Shown: piece by piece, positions 1 to 5,526 of the stretch
Layout: each line of letters starts with the position of its first letter
Position numbering within the stretch: the first letter of the stretch is position 1
Assembly (NCBI GenBank): GCA_034659995.1
Contig: JAYEIH010000091.1
Span: 1 to 10,853, forward strand
Direction: 5' to 3'
DNA from: JAYEIH01 sp034659995
GTDB lineage: Archaea; Methanobacteriota_B; Thermococci; Methanofastidiosales; B48-G16
Length of the DNA stretch: 10,853 bases
The notes under the pieces: model-generated
Seen by the model: only the letters and a program-made list of their open reading frames with translations
Told to the model about the DNA's origin: nothing
Databases searched by the model: none
Translations under genes and position numbers: made by a program

Positions 1-85
1 TCTCTGCCATTGTTTTTGTGTTTTGATTCTTCTTCGTGACTTGATTGATGATATATCTGATCTTTTTGTTGTTGAGTTTGGTCAT
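1..85 (-). CDS. Transposase N-terminus, IS481/integrase-like (partial, runs off left edge)
   Basis: Only the first 28 codons lie in the window. They read MTKLNNKKIR, then YIINQVTKKN, then QNTKTMAE. The opening (T-K-L-N-N-K-K-I-R-x-I-I) is what I recognise as the start of the helix-turn-helix domain in archaeal IS481-like DDE transposases, which bind the element ends before cutting and joining DNA. The ATG at 83-85 is preceded by a 6-bp hairpin and then by the element end near 129. The catalytic DDE domain would lie outside the window, so the family assignment rests on this short N-terminus. A nearly identical but frameshifted copy lies inverted at 5453. Alternative: another HTH-containing transposase family. 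Confidence 0.55.
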   Translation of the reverse strand, partial: MTKLNNKKIRYIINQVTKKNQNTKTMAE

Positions 86-86
86 G

Positions 87-104
87 CCAAGAGTTAGATC
101 TTGG
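87..104 (-). promoter_or_regulatory. Hairpin abutting transposase start codon
   Basis: CCAAGA and TCTTGG form a perfect 6-bp stem around a 6-nt loop. The stem ends one base before the ATG at 85. The same hairpin is kept at 5434-5451 in the second copy. In RNA it would hide the ribosome landing site, a known way for insertion sequences to hold down transposase made from outside transcripts; that role here is inference. Confidence 0.45.
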
Positions 105-129
105 CGAAATAATTTCCGTACTCTACAGT

Positions 130-298
130 TTTATAGCAGTTCCATCTTTTTGGGATAAATGCTTTTATTATTATGTTTTTGAGTTGTCAGTGGACTATAC
201 GGTATAATGAAATCTCTCAGGCCCAAAATGAGCCTGAACGATAGTGACTGTCCATTCTTGCCGACGTTTTGGATAGGATCTCTGGAAGAAAAGCGAGT
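130..298. other. Intergenic region between insertion sequence and repeat array
   Basis: I see no gene here. Read on the minus strand, as a continuation of the tRNA transcript, it contains a stem-loop at 217-237: an 8-bp stem with one G-U pair around an ATTTT loop. This could mark or protect the 3' end of the transcript. A/T-rich sequence at 131-180 could hold a promoter for the insertion sequence. Confidence 0.4.
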
Positions 299-507
299 GG
301 GCCCGACGGGAACTGAGCCAGATCGAAAAGCTGGATCATCCCTTGGCGGGACCAGAAGTGATAACGATGGGCCCGACGGGAACTGAGCCAGATCGAAAAG
401 CTGGATCATCCCTTGGCGGGACCAGAAGTGATAACGATGGGCCCGACGGGAACATGGATCAGGCGTGAGGCTGATCCTTCCTCAGCGGGACCAGAAGTGA
501 TAACGAT
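299..507 (-). repeat. Tandem array of three ~70-bp units derived from the adjacent tRNA 3' end
   Basis: Three units (299-368, 369-438 and 439-507; 70, 70 and 69 bp) directly follow the tRNA(CAT) gene in its direction of transcription. Each carries the tRNA's last 13 nt (TCCCGTCGGGCCC on the minus strand) and the same 15-nt trailer found just after the tRNA. Units 1 and 2 are identical; unit 3 differs in the middle. Each unit folds into a stem-loop of 54-55 nt: an outer 7-bp stem (GGTCCCG with CGGGCCC, one mismatch), a short GGGA/TCCC-type stem, and an inner 7-bp hairpin. Between unit types the inner hairpin differs with two compensatory pair changes. No protein is evident. It may be a family of structured RNAs, or only tandem duplication of a tRNA tail. 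Confidence 0.7.
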
Positions 508-580
508 GGGCCCGACGGGATTTGAACCCACGACCGCCCGGTTATGAGCCGGGTGCTCTACCAAACTAAGCTACGGGCCC
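507..580 (-). tRNA. tRNA with CAT anticodon (probably Ile2, possibly elongator Met)
   Basis: A full cloverleaf reads on the minus strand: acceptor GGGCCCG/CGGGCCC, D-stem GCTT/GAGC, anticodon stem CCCGG/CCGGG with loop CTCATAA, and a T-arm with loop TTCAAAT. The discriminator base is A and no CCA is encoded. The anticodon stem lacks the three G-C pairs next to the loop that mark initiator tRNA. The acceptor starting GGGCCC fits archaeal tRNA-Ile2, whose C34 is modified to agmatidine, better than elongator Met; that choice is inference. The first two T-stem pairs are G-U wobbles. No TATA box lies in the 42-nt gap before it, so it is probably co-transcribed with tRNA-Asn. Confidence 0.9.
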
Positions 581-591
581 TCAAAAGACTG

Positions 592-611
592 ACGTGGTAG
601 AAAGACCACGT
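592..611. other. Hairpin between the two tRNA genes
   Basis: ACGTGG and CCACGT form a perfect 6-bp stem with an 8-nt loop in the spacer between tRNA-Asn and tRNA(CAT). It may help processing of the shared transcript or weaken readthrough. It is followed on the minus strand by a short T-run (TCTTTTG). Confidence 0.35.
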
Positions 612-622
612 TTAGGTGTTAA

Positions 623-696
623 CGCCGTCAGTCGGATTCGAACCGACGACCGCCCGGTTAACAGCCGGGTGCTCTACCGAACTAAGCTATGACGGC
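623..696 (-). tRNA. tRNA-Asn (GTT)
   Basis: The cloverleaf has acceptor GCCGTCA/TGACGGC, anticodon stem CCCGG/CCGGG with loop CTGTTAA (anticodon GTT), T-arm GTCGG-TTCGAAT-CCGAC, discriminator G and no encoded CCA. It delivers asparagine to AAC and AAU codons. From the D-arm to the variable loop it differs from the downstream tRNA(CAT) at only three positions, two of them in the anticodon. A TATA box lies 29 nt upstream. Confidence 0.95.
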
Positions 697-718
697 ATAC
701 ACTACGAAAAACCCATGC

Positions 719-731
719 ACTATATAAAAGT
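719..731 (-). promoter_or_regulatory. TATA box of the tRNA-Asn/tRNA(CAT) unit
   Basis: On the minus strand the sequence ACTTTTATATAGT is centred 29 nt before the first base of tRNA-Asn. That spacing fits an archaeal promoter starting transcription at or just before the tRNA 5' end. It lies just beyond the end of the L12 gene. Confidence 0.7.
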
Positions 732-768
732 TTTTCGCTGACATTTAAAATATAAAATAGAAGAAGGG

Positions 769-1077
769 TTAACCGAAAAGGGAACCGAGTCCTTCCAATG
801 CCTCTTCTTCGGAAGCTTCCTCTTCCTCTTCTTCCTCTTCTTCTTTCTCTTTCTTTTCTTCTTTTTCTGCTTCTCCAGAGGGCGCTGCAGCCGGGGCTGC
901 GATCTGTTGAGACTTTATAGCTTCTTCAACGTCTATACCCTCCAGGGAGGATACCAGTGCCTTTATTCGTGTCTCATCAACATCAATACCAGCAGCTTTT
1001 ACTACCTCTGTGAGATTTTCCTCATTTATTTCCTTTTCTGCGGAATGGAGAACCATTGCTGCATATATATATTCCAT
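769..1077 (-). CDS. rpl12: Ribosomal protein L12 (archaeal P1 type)
   Basis: L12 forms the flexible ribosomal stalk: dimers bind the spine of L10 and recruit translational GTPases. The 102-residue protein has the full archaeal pattern. It opens with a helical dimerisation domain (MEYIYAAMVLHSAEKEINEENL, about residues 1-58), then an Ala-rich hinge (60-68), then a highly charged segment with nine consecutive Glu at 79-87, and the conserved ending GLGSLFG that contacts elongation factors. The start is set by the Shine-Dalgarno site GAGGTGA five bases before the ATG, which overlaps the L10 stop region; the gap to L10 is 10 nt. It is the last gene of the operon, and a T-rich stretch (TATTTTATATTTT on the minus strand) just after the stop may end transcription. 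Confidence 0.97.
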   Translation of the reverse strand: MEYIYAAMVLHSAEKEINEENLTEVVKAAGIDVDETRIKALVSSLEGIDVEEAIKSQQIAAPAAAPSGEAEKEEKKEKEEEEEEEEEASEEEALEGLGSLFG

Positions 1078-1087
1078 TTAATTCACC

Positions 1088-1903
1088 TCATTCTATTTTA
1101 GACGAAACGGCCAAAGCATTTCTATATGCCTTGCCCAGTATTATTTTTACAGTATCTTTATTAACTACATTTAGCTCCAGAGCTAAAGAAATAGCTTCTC
1201 TATGAGTTTTTCCAATAAGCATGCCGATCGTTTCTTTATTAACTATTCCCGCATAAAGAGCGAGGTTCATAGCATTATTGTATGCAAGACTCATATTGTT
1301 CTTGATCTCCCCAGTATCTACCTTGAGAACATCAGGCAAAAATATCATACCATCTTCGTATGTGCCGACCAGATCAAATCCCACTTCTCTCGGTTCTATC
1401 TTTAGTTTTGTCAGTATGTCTGCCATCTCCTTAGAGATCGTCTCTCCTTCCTTTACAACAATCGTATCCTTTTGTACATGGATAGTTCCTTTCTGCACCT
1501 TGGCAGGTACTTGTATCCCTTGTAGTTCGCCTATCATCGGCCCAGGTGGAAATCCCGTGTCTCCTTTTTCAACTATAATATCATTATGCGCTATCTCACC
1601 ACCCTTTGCGGGTGCAGGGGCCTTACCCTCTTCGAGTGTTTTGTAAAGTTTGAAAGAGTCCATATTCGCAAAAATGAATCCGACATTCTCCTTCACGTAC
1701 TCTTTCATATCGTTTTCTTCCAGTGCAATTTTCATCAGTGTATTCCTTGTAACTCTGAGTGTCGCCTTGTCTCCCAGTTTGCTCCTCACTTGTTGCATCT
1801 GTTTCGATGGGATATCATTGATATTCACGATACCACACACATTGTACTCTTTTAATAGCTCTTTTAGCTTTTTCACTTCTTCCTTTTTCCACTCAGACAC
1901 CAT
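1088..1903 (-). CDS. rpl10: Ribosomal protein L10 (archaeal P0 type), lacking the acidic tail
   Basis: L10 anchors the L12 stalk to 23S rRNA next to L11. The 271-residue protein has the rRNA-binding N-domain (residues 1-105, with LRVTRNTLM at 49-57), the archaeal insertion domain (about 106-185, with GPMIGELQG at 121-129) and the spine helices that bind L12 dimers. The repeated motifs KTHREAISLALE (232-243) and KAYRNALAV (258-266) mark two of these. It then stops at SSKIE. Archaeal L10 proteins are usually about 310-350 residues and end in an acidic tail like that of L12; here that tail is absent. The next gene starts 10 nt on, so no hidden frameshifted tail fits. The ATG overlaps the L1 stop by one base (TAATG), with AAGGTGG as the ribosome site. 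Confidence 0.95.
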   Translation of the reverse strand: MVSEWKKEEVKKLKELLKEYNVCGIVNINDIPSKQMQQVRSKLGDKATLRVTRNTLMKIALEENDMKEYVKENVGFIFANMDSFKLYKTLEEGKAPAPAKGGEIAHNDIIVEKGDTGFPPGPMIGELQGIQVPAKVQKGTIHVQKDTIVVKEGETISKEMADILTKLKIEPREVGFDLVGTYEDGMIFLPDVLKVDTGEIKNNMSLAYNNAMNLALYAGIVNKETIGMLIGKTHREAISLALELNVVNKDTVKIILGKAYRNALAVSSKIE

Positions 1904-2535
1904 TAGACCACCTTTGCAACAGGACCCATTGTAGTTTTTATATATACCGATTTCAGTGCGTTTTCTCTTTCGTATTTTCTTTTTACAGCATTTAAAACAG
2001 TGTTTCCGTTTTCTACAATCTTCTCATCTTCCATCGCCTCGGTTCCTATGGCCGTTTGTATTAATGGGGTCTCTCGGGTATTCACTCGCACCGTTTTTTT
2101 CAACTTTTCAACCGTGGATTCTAACGGTGCAGTGGGTGGCAGTATAGCGGGCATTTTGTTTCTTCTTCCAAGTACGGGACCAAAGGCCTTTCCAATAAAT
2201 GGCATTATATCGGCCTGTGCAATAAAGAAATCATTGGTATTCCCCATTTTTCTTGATTCTCGTTTATCTTTAGCTATTTCTTTTAGTTCTTCCTTTGAGT
2301 ATACCTGAAGACCAAGTTCCTTTGCTTTCACTGCCATGCCTCCTTCTGCAAATACGGTAATCTTTGTTTCTTTACCCCTTCCATGCGGGAGAACAATCTC
2401 CTCTTTCATTTTATTGCTTGGGTCCTTTAGGTCAATGTCTCTCAGATTTATTATGATCTCGATCGTTTGTGTGAAGTTTCTCGGCTTGCTTTTCTCTTTA
2501 GCCCCCTTCACCGCCTTTTTTAGTGCTTTCAACAT
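1903..2535 (-). CDS. rpl1: Ribosomal protein L1
   Basis: L1 forms the mobile L1 stalk of the large subunit and helps deacylated tRNA leave the E site. In archaea it commonly represses its own operon by binding an mRNA site. The 210-residue length is normal. The two-domain fold is recognisable: domain I at both ends, and domain II in the middle with the signature AFGPVLGRRNKMP at 117-129. The start has the Shine-Dalgarno site AGGTGA five bases before the ATG, and the gap to L11 is 8 nt. Its stop overlaps the L10 start by one base, which suggests coupled translation. I did not identify an L1-binding operator in the operon leader. Confidence 0.97.
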   Translation of the reverse strand: MLKALKKAVKGAKEKSKPRNFTQTIEIIINLRDIDLKDPSNKMKEEIVLPHGRGKETKITVFAEGGMAVKAKELGLQVYSKEELKEIAKDKRESRKMGNTNDFFIAQADIMPFIGKAFGPVLGRRNKMPAILPPTAPLESTVEKLKKTVRVNTRETPLIQTAIGTEAMEDEKIVENGNTVLNAVKRKYERENALKSVYIKTTMGPVAKVV

Positions 2536-2543
2536 TTAATCAC

Positions 2544-3017
2544 CTAAAACTTGTCATCATACTTTCCTTCATCAATTTCCTTTGTTACTTCTCGTGGATC
2601 CTTACCCTCCACTGTGAGACCGGCAGAAAGACAGGTTCCCAGGACTTGTTTTACAGCACTTTTTTTATCTCCAGAAAGCATTCCTTCCCCTTTCATCTTT
2701 GCTATTTTTAAAGCTTTCTCTATACTAAGATCTCCAACAACCTCTGATCCCGGTTCATGAGAGCCCTTTTTGAGATCGAGTTCATTGAGTATAAGGGATG
2801 AAGTAGGAGGTGTTCCCACAACAATCTCAAATTTTTTATTTTCATCTATTATAACCTTGATGGGCACCTTCATTCCTTCAAAACCCTTTGTTTTTTCGTT
2901 GATTTCCTTTATGACTTCTCCTATATTGACCCCCATAGGACCAAGTGCCGGACCTAGGGGCGGACCTGCCGAAGCCTGTCCTCCGTCTACTAAACTTTCC
3001 AGTGTTGTTTTACCCAT
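2544..3017 (-). CDS. rpl11: Ribosomal protein L11
   Basis: L11 binds the GTPase-associated centre of 23S rRNA at the base of the L10/L12 stalk. The 157-residue protein has the N-terminal domain with the Gly/Pro-rich signature GGQASAGPPLGPALGPMG (12-29) followed by VNIGEVIKEIN. The C-terminal rRNA-binding domain includes GTPPTSSLI (68-76) and a closing segment with VLGTCLSAGLTVEG. Length is typical for archaea. The start ATG is preceded by GAGGTGA, and the gap from the Spt5 stop is only 4 nt. Nothing unusual is seen. Confidence 0.97.
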   Translation of the reverse strand: MGKTTLESLVDGGQASAGPPLGPALGPMGVNIGEVIKEINEKTKGFEGMKVPIKVIIDENKKFEIVVGTPPTSSLILNELDLKKGSHEPGSEVVGDLSIEKALKIAKMKGEGMLSGDKKSAVKQVLGTCLSAGLTVEGKDPREVTKEIDEGKYDDKF

Positions 3018-3021
3018 TGTT

Positions 3022-3477
3022 TCACCTCTTTTTGATCATTCGTACATAATCGCCTTTAACAGTTATAGGGATCGGGACTGCAGCACTCAGGAGTTCTACG
3101 GTAAGCTCCTCTTTTGACTCATCAACCCGTATTACTTTGGCCTGTTCTCCCTTGAACGCACCGCCGATAATCTCAATGATATCGTCTTTTTCGATCCCTG
3201 TCACCGTAGGTTTTGCCTCTAGAAAATGTTCGATCTCATTTAACTGTACTTCGCCGTCAAGTATTCCTCGAACGTTGTGAATTCCCTGGATGGCTTCTTC
3301 CACGGCTCCCACATCGTCTGCTTCAAGAAAGATATAGCCCTTTAACGGTGCCGGGGCCAGTATCGAGAAAACCTTTATCCCTTTATGTTTTACTGCACCC
3401 TCCATCATAGAAGCCACGTTTTTTTCTTGATTAATCGTAACTTTTACTGTAAAAACCTTAGAATCTCGCTCATCCAT
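3022..3477 (-). CDS. spt5: Transcription elongation factor Spt5 (NusG homologue)
   Basis: Spt5 pairs with Spt4 and bridges the RNA polymerase clamp, keeping elongation processive and linking transcription to ribosomes. The protein has an NGN domain (residues 5-85, with LKGYIFLEA at 45-53) and one KOW domain (about 93-130, with IEIIGGAFKGEQAKVIRVD), ending YVRMIKKR. I choose the ATG at 3477 (151 residues, MDERDSKVF). The GTG three codons upstream, at 3486, lies inside the sequence GCGTGATTTCA, whose GTGA occupies the place of the GGTGA ribosome site used by the neighbouring genes. If the GTG were used, the gene would overlap the SecE stop by 4 nt and the protein would have 154 residues. Confidence 0.93.
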   Translation of the reverse strand: MDERDSKVFTVKVTINQEKNVASMMEGAVKHKGIKVFSILAPAPLKGYIFLEADDVGAVEEAIQGIHNVRGILDGEVQLNEIEHFLEAKPTVTGIEKDDIIEIIGGAFKGEQAKVIRVDESKEELTVELLSAAVPIPITVKGDYVRMIKKR

Positions 3478-3482
3478 TGAAA

Positions 3483-3668
3483 TCACGCATATCTTAGTAT
3501 TACTTCGGCTATGAGCATTATTAAGAATCCTAGACCACCTATCAGGATCATACCTATTCCTGTGATTTTAGAAGTCTGCGAATACTCTGTTTTATTGGGC
3601 TTTCTAGACAATCTCCAAACTCTCCTACTGCTTTTGATAAAATTTAAAAGTTTTCCTTGAACGCTCAT
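3483..3668 (-). CDS. secE: Protein translocase subunit SecE (Sec61 gamma)
   Basis: SecE clamps the two halves of the SecY channel in the cell membrane. This 61-residue protein has the expected form: a charged amphipathic N-terminal helix (about 3-30, with FIKSSRRVWRLSRKP) and one C-terminal membrane span (about 37-57, GIGMILIGGLGFLIMLIAEVI). The start ATG at 3668 has the ribosome site AAGGTGA five bases upstream. An in-frame GTG three codons earlier lies within that site and is unlikely to be used. It sits between ftsZ and spt5, a common archaeal order. Confidence 0.92.
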   Translation of the reverse strand: MSVQGKLLNFIKSSRRVWRLSRKPNKTEYSQTSKITGIGMILIGGLGFLIMLIAEVILRYA

Positions 3669-3678
3669 TATATTCACC

Positions 3679-4800
3679 TTATAGGAAGTCTATACCGAGA
3701 TCAAATTTCTCTCCTTCCTCGCCTACATACATCTCCGATCGCTTTGGACCTAATACGTACGGGGAGCTGACACCAGATACAACGACCATTACCCTGAGGG
3801 CATTTTTTAGCTCTTCGTCTACCTGCGCACCCCAGATTATCTGCGCCTCCGGATCAAGCTCGTTAGAGATAATTTCTACCACTCGTTCAGCCTCCTCCAG
3901 TTTTATGTCCGATGATCCTGTTACATTTACAAGAGCCCCGGTGGCTCCGGAGATATCGATATCTATCAGTGGAGAGTGCAGCGCCTCTTCTACGGCCTCT
4001 ACCGCTCTATTTTCGGTGTCACTCTCTCCAAGGCCTATCATGGCAACTCCACCGTCCTTCATTACAGATCGGACATCCGCGAAATCCAGATTTACAATAC
4101 CTGCCTTTGTTATGAGATCGCTTATTCCCATCACAGCTCGGATTAAAATGTCGTCCGAAACCTTAAATGCTGCGGATATTGGTAGCCCCGGTGCCATTTC
4201 CAGGAGTTTATCGTTGGGTATAACAATTACCGTGTCTGCAGTTTTTCGTAGTTTTTCCAATCCTCTTTCTGCATTTCTCTGTCTTCGTATGCCTTCTACC
4301 GTGAAGGGTACCGTTACTATGGCAACTGTTAATGCCTTGGTTTTTTTAGCAACTTCTGTGATAATAGGTGCTGAACCGGTACCTGTACCGCCTCCGAGCC
4401 CACAGGTTACAAAAACCATATCAGATCCTTCCAACGCGTCTTTAATAAGTCTCTCATCTTCTTTAGCAGCTTCTTCACCAAGTCTTGGGTCGTTACCAGC
4501 TCCAAGACCTTTTGTCACGTCTTTACCGATTAAAATCCTTTTAGTAGCATTTTTGCTGAGCAGGTCCTGAGCATCTGTATTAACTGAGATTGCCTCCGCA
4601 CCCTCTATGCCGACTTCTAAAAGCCTTTGAATTGCGTTACACCCTGCCCCTCCCGTTCCCACTACCTTTATGCGTGCCTGAGCCCGTTTTAAGATGTCTC
4701 TCAGATCTTCATCACTGTAATCATACCTTTCTTCTTCCATTCCAGTTTCAATTTCTTCTTCCTCAGCCCTTTGGACTGCATTCTCAACGAGAGTTTTCAC
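3679..4800 (-). CDS. ftsZ: Cell division GTPase FtsZ
   Basis: FtsZ is a tubulin-like GTPase that polymerises into the division ring under the membrane. The 373-residue protein has an acidic N-terminal extension (1-40), the GTP-binding loop with GTGGAGCN (48-55), the tubulin signature GGGTGTG (136-142), and the T7 synergy loop NLDFADV (237-243) that supplies the catalytic aspartates. The C-terminal domain ends near 350 with a short tail that closes GIDFL. The start codon is GTG, supported by a strong GGAGGGA site six bases upstream. It is the first gene of the operon, with a TATA box at 4865-4877 implying a leader of about 45 nt. Gene spacing to SecE is about 10 nt. Confidence 0.97.
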   Translation of the reverse strand: MKTLVENAVQRAEEEEIETGMEEERYDYSDEDLRDILKRAQARIKVVGTGGAGCNAIQRLLEVGIEGAEAISVNTDAQDLLSKNATKRILIGKDVTKGLGAGNDPRLGEEAAKEDERLIKDALEGSDMVFVTCGLGGGTGTGSAPIITEVAKKTKALTVAIVTVPFTVEGIRRQRNAERGLEKLRKTADTVIVIPNDKLLEMAPGLPISAAFKVSDDILIRAVMGISDLITKAGIVNLDFADVRSVMKDGGVAMIGLGESDTENRAVEAVEEALHSPLIDIDISGATGALVNVTGSSDIKLEEAERVVEIISNELDPEAQIIWGAQVDEELKNALRVMVVVSGVSSPYVLGPKRSEMYVGEEGEKFDLGIDFL

Positions 4801-4864
4801 GATATTCCCTCCATATAGATCATCTTACCTCTACTCTCATATCTTTTAACACTATTTTCCTTCC

Positions 4865-4877
4865 TTTATATATAAAC
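4865..4877 (-). promoter_or_regulatory. Probable promoter of the ftsZ-ribosomal protein operon
   Basis: GTTTATATATAAA on the minus strand matches an archaeal TATA box. Initiation about 25-27 nt downstream would give a leader of roughly 45 nt carrying the GGAGGGA ribosome site of ftsZ. No other strong TATA box lies within the operon, where gene gaps are 10 nt or less. Confidence 0.6.
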
Positions 4878-4953
4878 TTTCTGCCTAAATCTGTATCTTA
4901 GTACCCTATTTTATGTTTTCACATTTAAAAAGGTTTTTGCCCCGACCAAAAGA

Positions 4954-4964
4954 CTTTTATAATA
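4954..4964 (+). promoter_or_regulatory. TATA box of tRNA-Cys
   Basis: CTTTTATAATA is centred about 27 nt before the first base of tRNA-Cys, with a purine-rich ACCAAAAG just upstream that could be the TFB recognition element. It is divergent from the ftsZ promoter about 85 bp away. Confidence 0.65.
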
Positions 4965-4986
4965 AAAAATTCTCAGTTACTCTAAT

Positions 4987-5061
4987 GCCGAGGTAGCAAA
5001 GTGGTTATGCGCCAGACTGCAGATCTGGTTTATGAGGGTTCGAATCCCTCCCTCGGCTCCA
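4987..5061 (+). tRNA. tRNA-Cys (GCA), with encoded CCA
   Basis: The cloverleaf has acceptor GCCGAGG/CCTCGGC, a 3-bp D-stem (GCA/TGC), anticodon stem CCAGA/TCTGG with loop CTGCAGA (anticodon GCA), and a T-arm GAGGG-TTCGAAT-CCCTC. The discriminator is T, as required for cysteine identity. Unlike the other two tRNA genes here, it is followed directly by CCA (5059-5061), so the 3' end is genome-encoded. Confidence 0.95.
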
Positions 5062-5408
5062 TTAAAGCGTTATGAAGCCCTCTCTTTCTATACTCTTATT
5101 AGAATAGAGTTAGGAGGGGTTCTCATCTCCTATCTCTATGTTACTATGGGTATAGTCCTTAATAAAGCTTTCAATCATACCCGCGTTCTTCGATTCCCAC
5201 ACCTCATTGATGTATTTTCTCTCACAATGGGAGATCGGCCCGTATTTACGCTCTCAATGGGTCTGAGAGCATTGCAGAATGTTCTCCGAAGAGTGAAATG
5301 GACTGTCGGGATTTTCGTGTAAATTTACCGGTAAACACTTACTCCTTAAGACCGCACTTTGTAGTTGATCTGCCCTCTCGTATAAATATCTTTTCTTCAA
5401 AATCATAG
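5062..5408. other. Gene-poor region after tRNA-Cys
   Basis: No convincing gene is seen. The open frames that cross it lack ribosome sites and recognisable motifs. It contains a 12-bp perfect palindrome (5324-5335) overlapping a 10-bp palindrome (5319-5328), and a TATA-like CGTATAAATATC near 5377-5388 pointing toward the insertion-sequence remnant that begins at 5409. Confidence 0.4.
5319..5336. repeat. Overlapping palindromes
   Basis: GTAAATTTAC (5319-5328) and TTTACCGGTAAA (5324-5335) are each perfect palindromes and share five bases. Such a site could bind a dimeric regulator. No gene with a clear promoter lies immediately beside it, so function is unknown. Confidence 0.4.
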
Positions 5409-5526
5409 ACTGTAGAGTACGGAAATTATTTCGCCAAGATCTAACTCTTGGTATGACTAAACTCAACAATAAAAAGATCAGACCATCAATCAAAGAAGAA
5501 TCAAAACACAAAAACAATGGCAGAGA
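5409..5526 (+). mobile_element. Insertion sequence end, copy 2 (inverted, damaged)
   Basis: This repeats the sequence of 1-129 in the opposite orientation with three C-to-T type differences and a net loss of 11 nt near 5485-5500. The shared part runs from ACTGTAGAGT through the hairpin at 5434-5451 and the transposase start at 5453. The comparison ends at 5526 only because copy 1 reaches the window edge there, so the true inner limit of the shared sequence is unknown. Confidence 0.65.

Larger units (their letters stand above)
1..129 (-). mobile_element. Insertion sequence end, copy 1
   Basis: This stretch is the reverse complement of 5409-5526, apart from three single-base changes and an 11-nt block missing from the other copy. 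The two downstream changes inside the reading frame are silent. Homology stops at the ACTGTAGAGT sequence (outer edge near 129), with unrelated sequence beyond it in both copies, so this is the likely element terminus. From the edge inward it holds a terminal sequence rich in A and T, a hairpin at 87-104, and the transposase start. The other end of the element is outside the window, so neither terminal inverted repeats nor target duplication can be checked. Confidence 0.65.

Noticed and set aside
299..519. Leftover attachment sites from a tRNA-targeting integrase
   Set aside because: Repeated tRNA tails are spaced only 58 bp apart, with no integrase or cargo between them. Serial excision cannot be ruled out but nothing here supports it.
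299..520. CRISPR-like array: a conserved block of about 36 nt (GCGGGACC through GACGGGA) alternating with segments of about 32 nt
   Set aside because: Two of the three 'spacers' are identical, the outer block is truncated at 299, the conserved block contains a tRNA 3' end, and no cas gene is present.
779..860. Low-complexity TTC/CTT-rich tract as a possible simple repeat
   Set aside because: It encodes the Lys/Glu-rich tail of L12, which is normal for archaeal P1 proteins.
3905..4570. 221-codon plus-strand open frame opposite ftsZ
   Set aside because: It lies wholly antisense to a well-supported FtsZ gene and its Ser/Pro-rich composition is what antisense reading of that gene produces.
5101..5260. 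Minus-strand frame with a SnoaL-like flavour (EVWESKNAGMIESFIKDY)
   Set aside because: It is short, interrupted by stops on both sides, has no start signal, and the resemblance is too weak to call even a remnant.
5032..5322. 96-codon plus-strand open frame
   Set aside because: Its start lies inside the tRNA-Cys gene, it has no ribosome site or separate promoter, and the product shows no recognisable motif.
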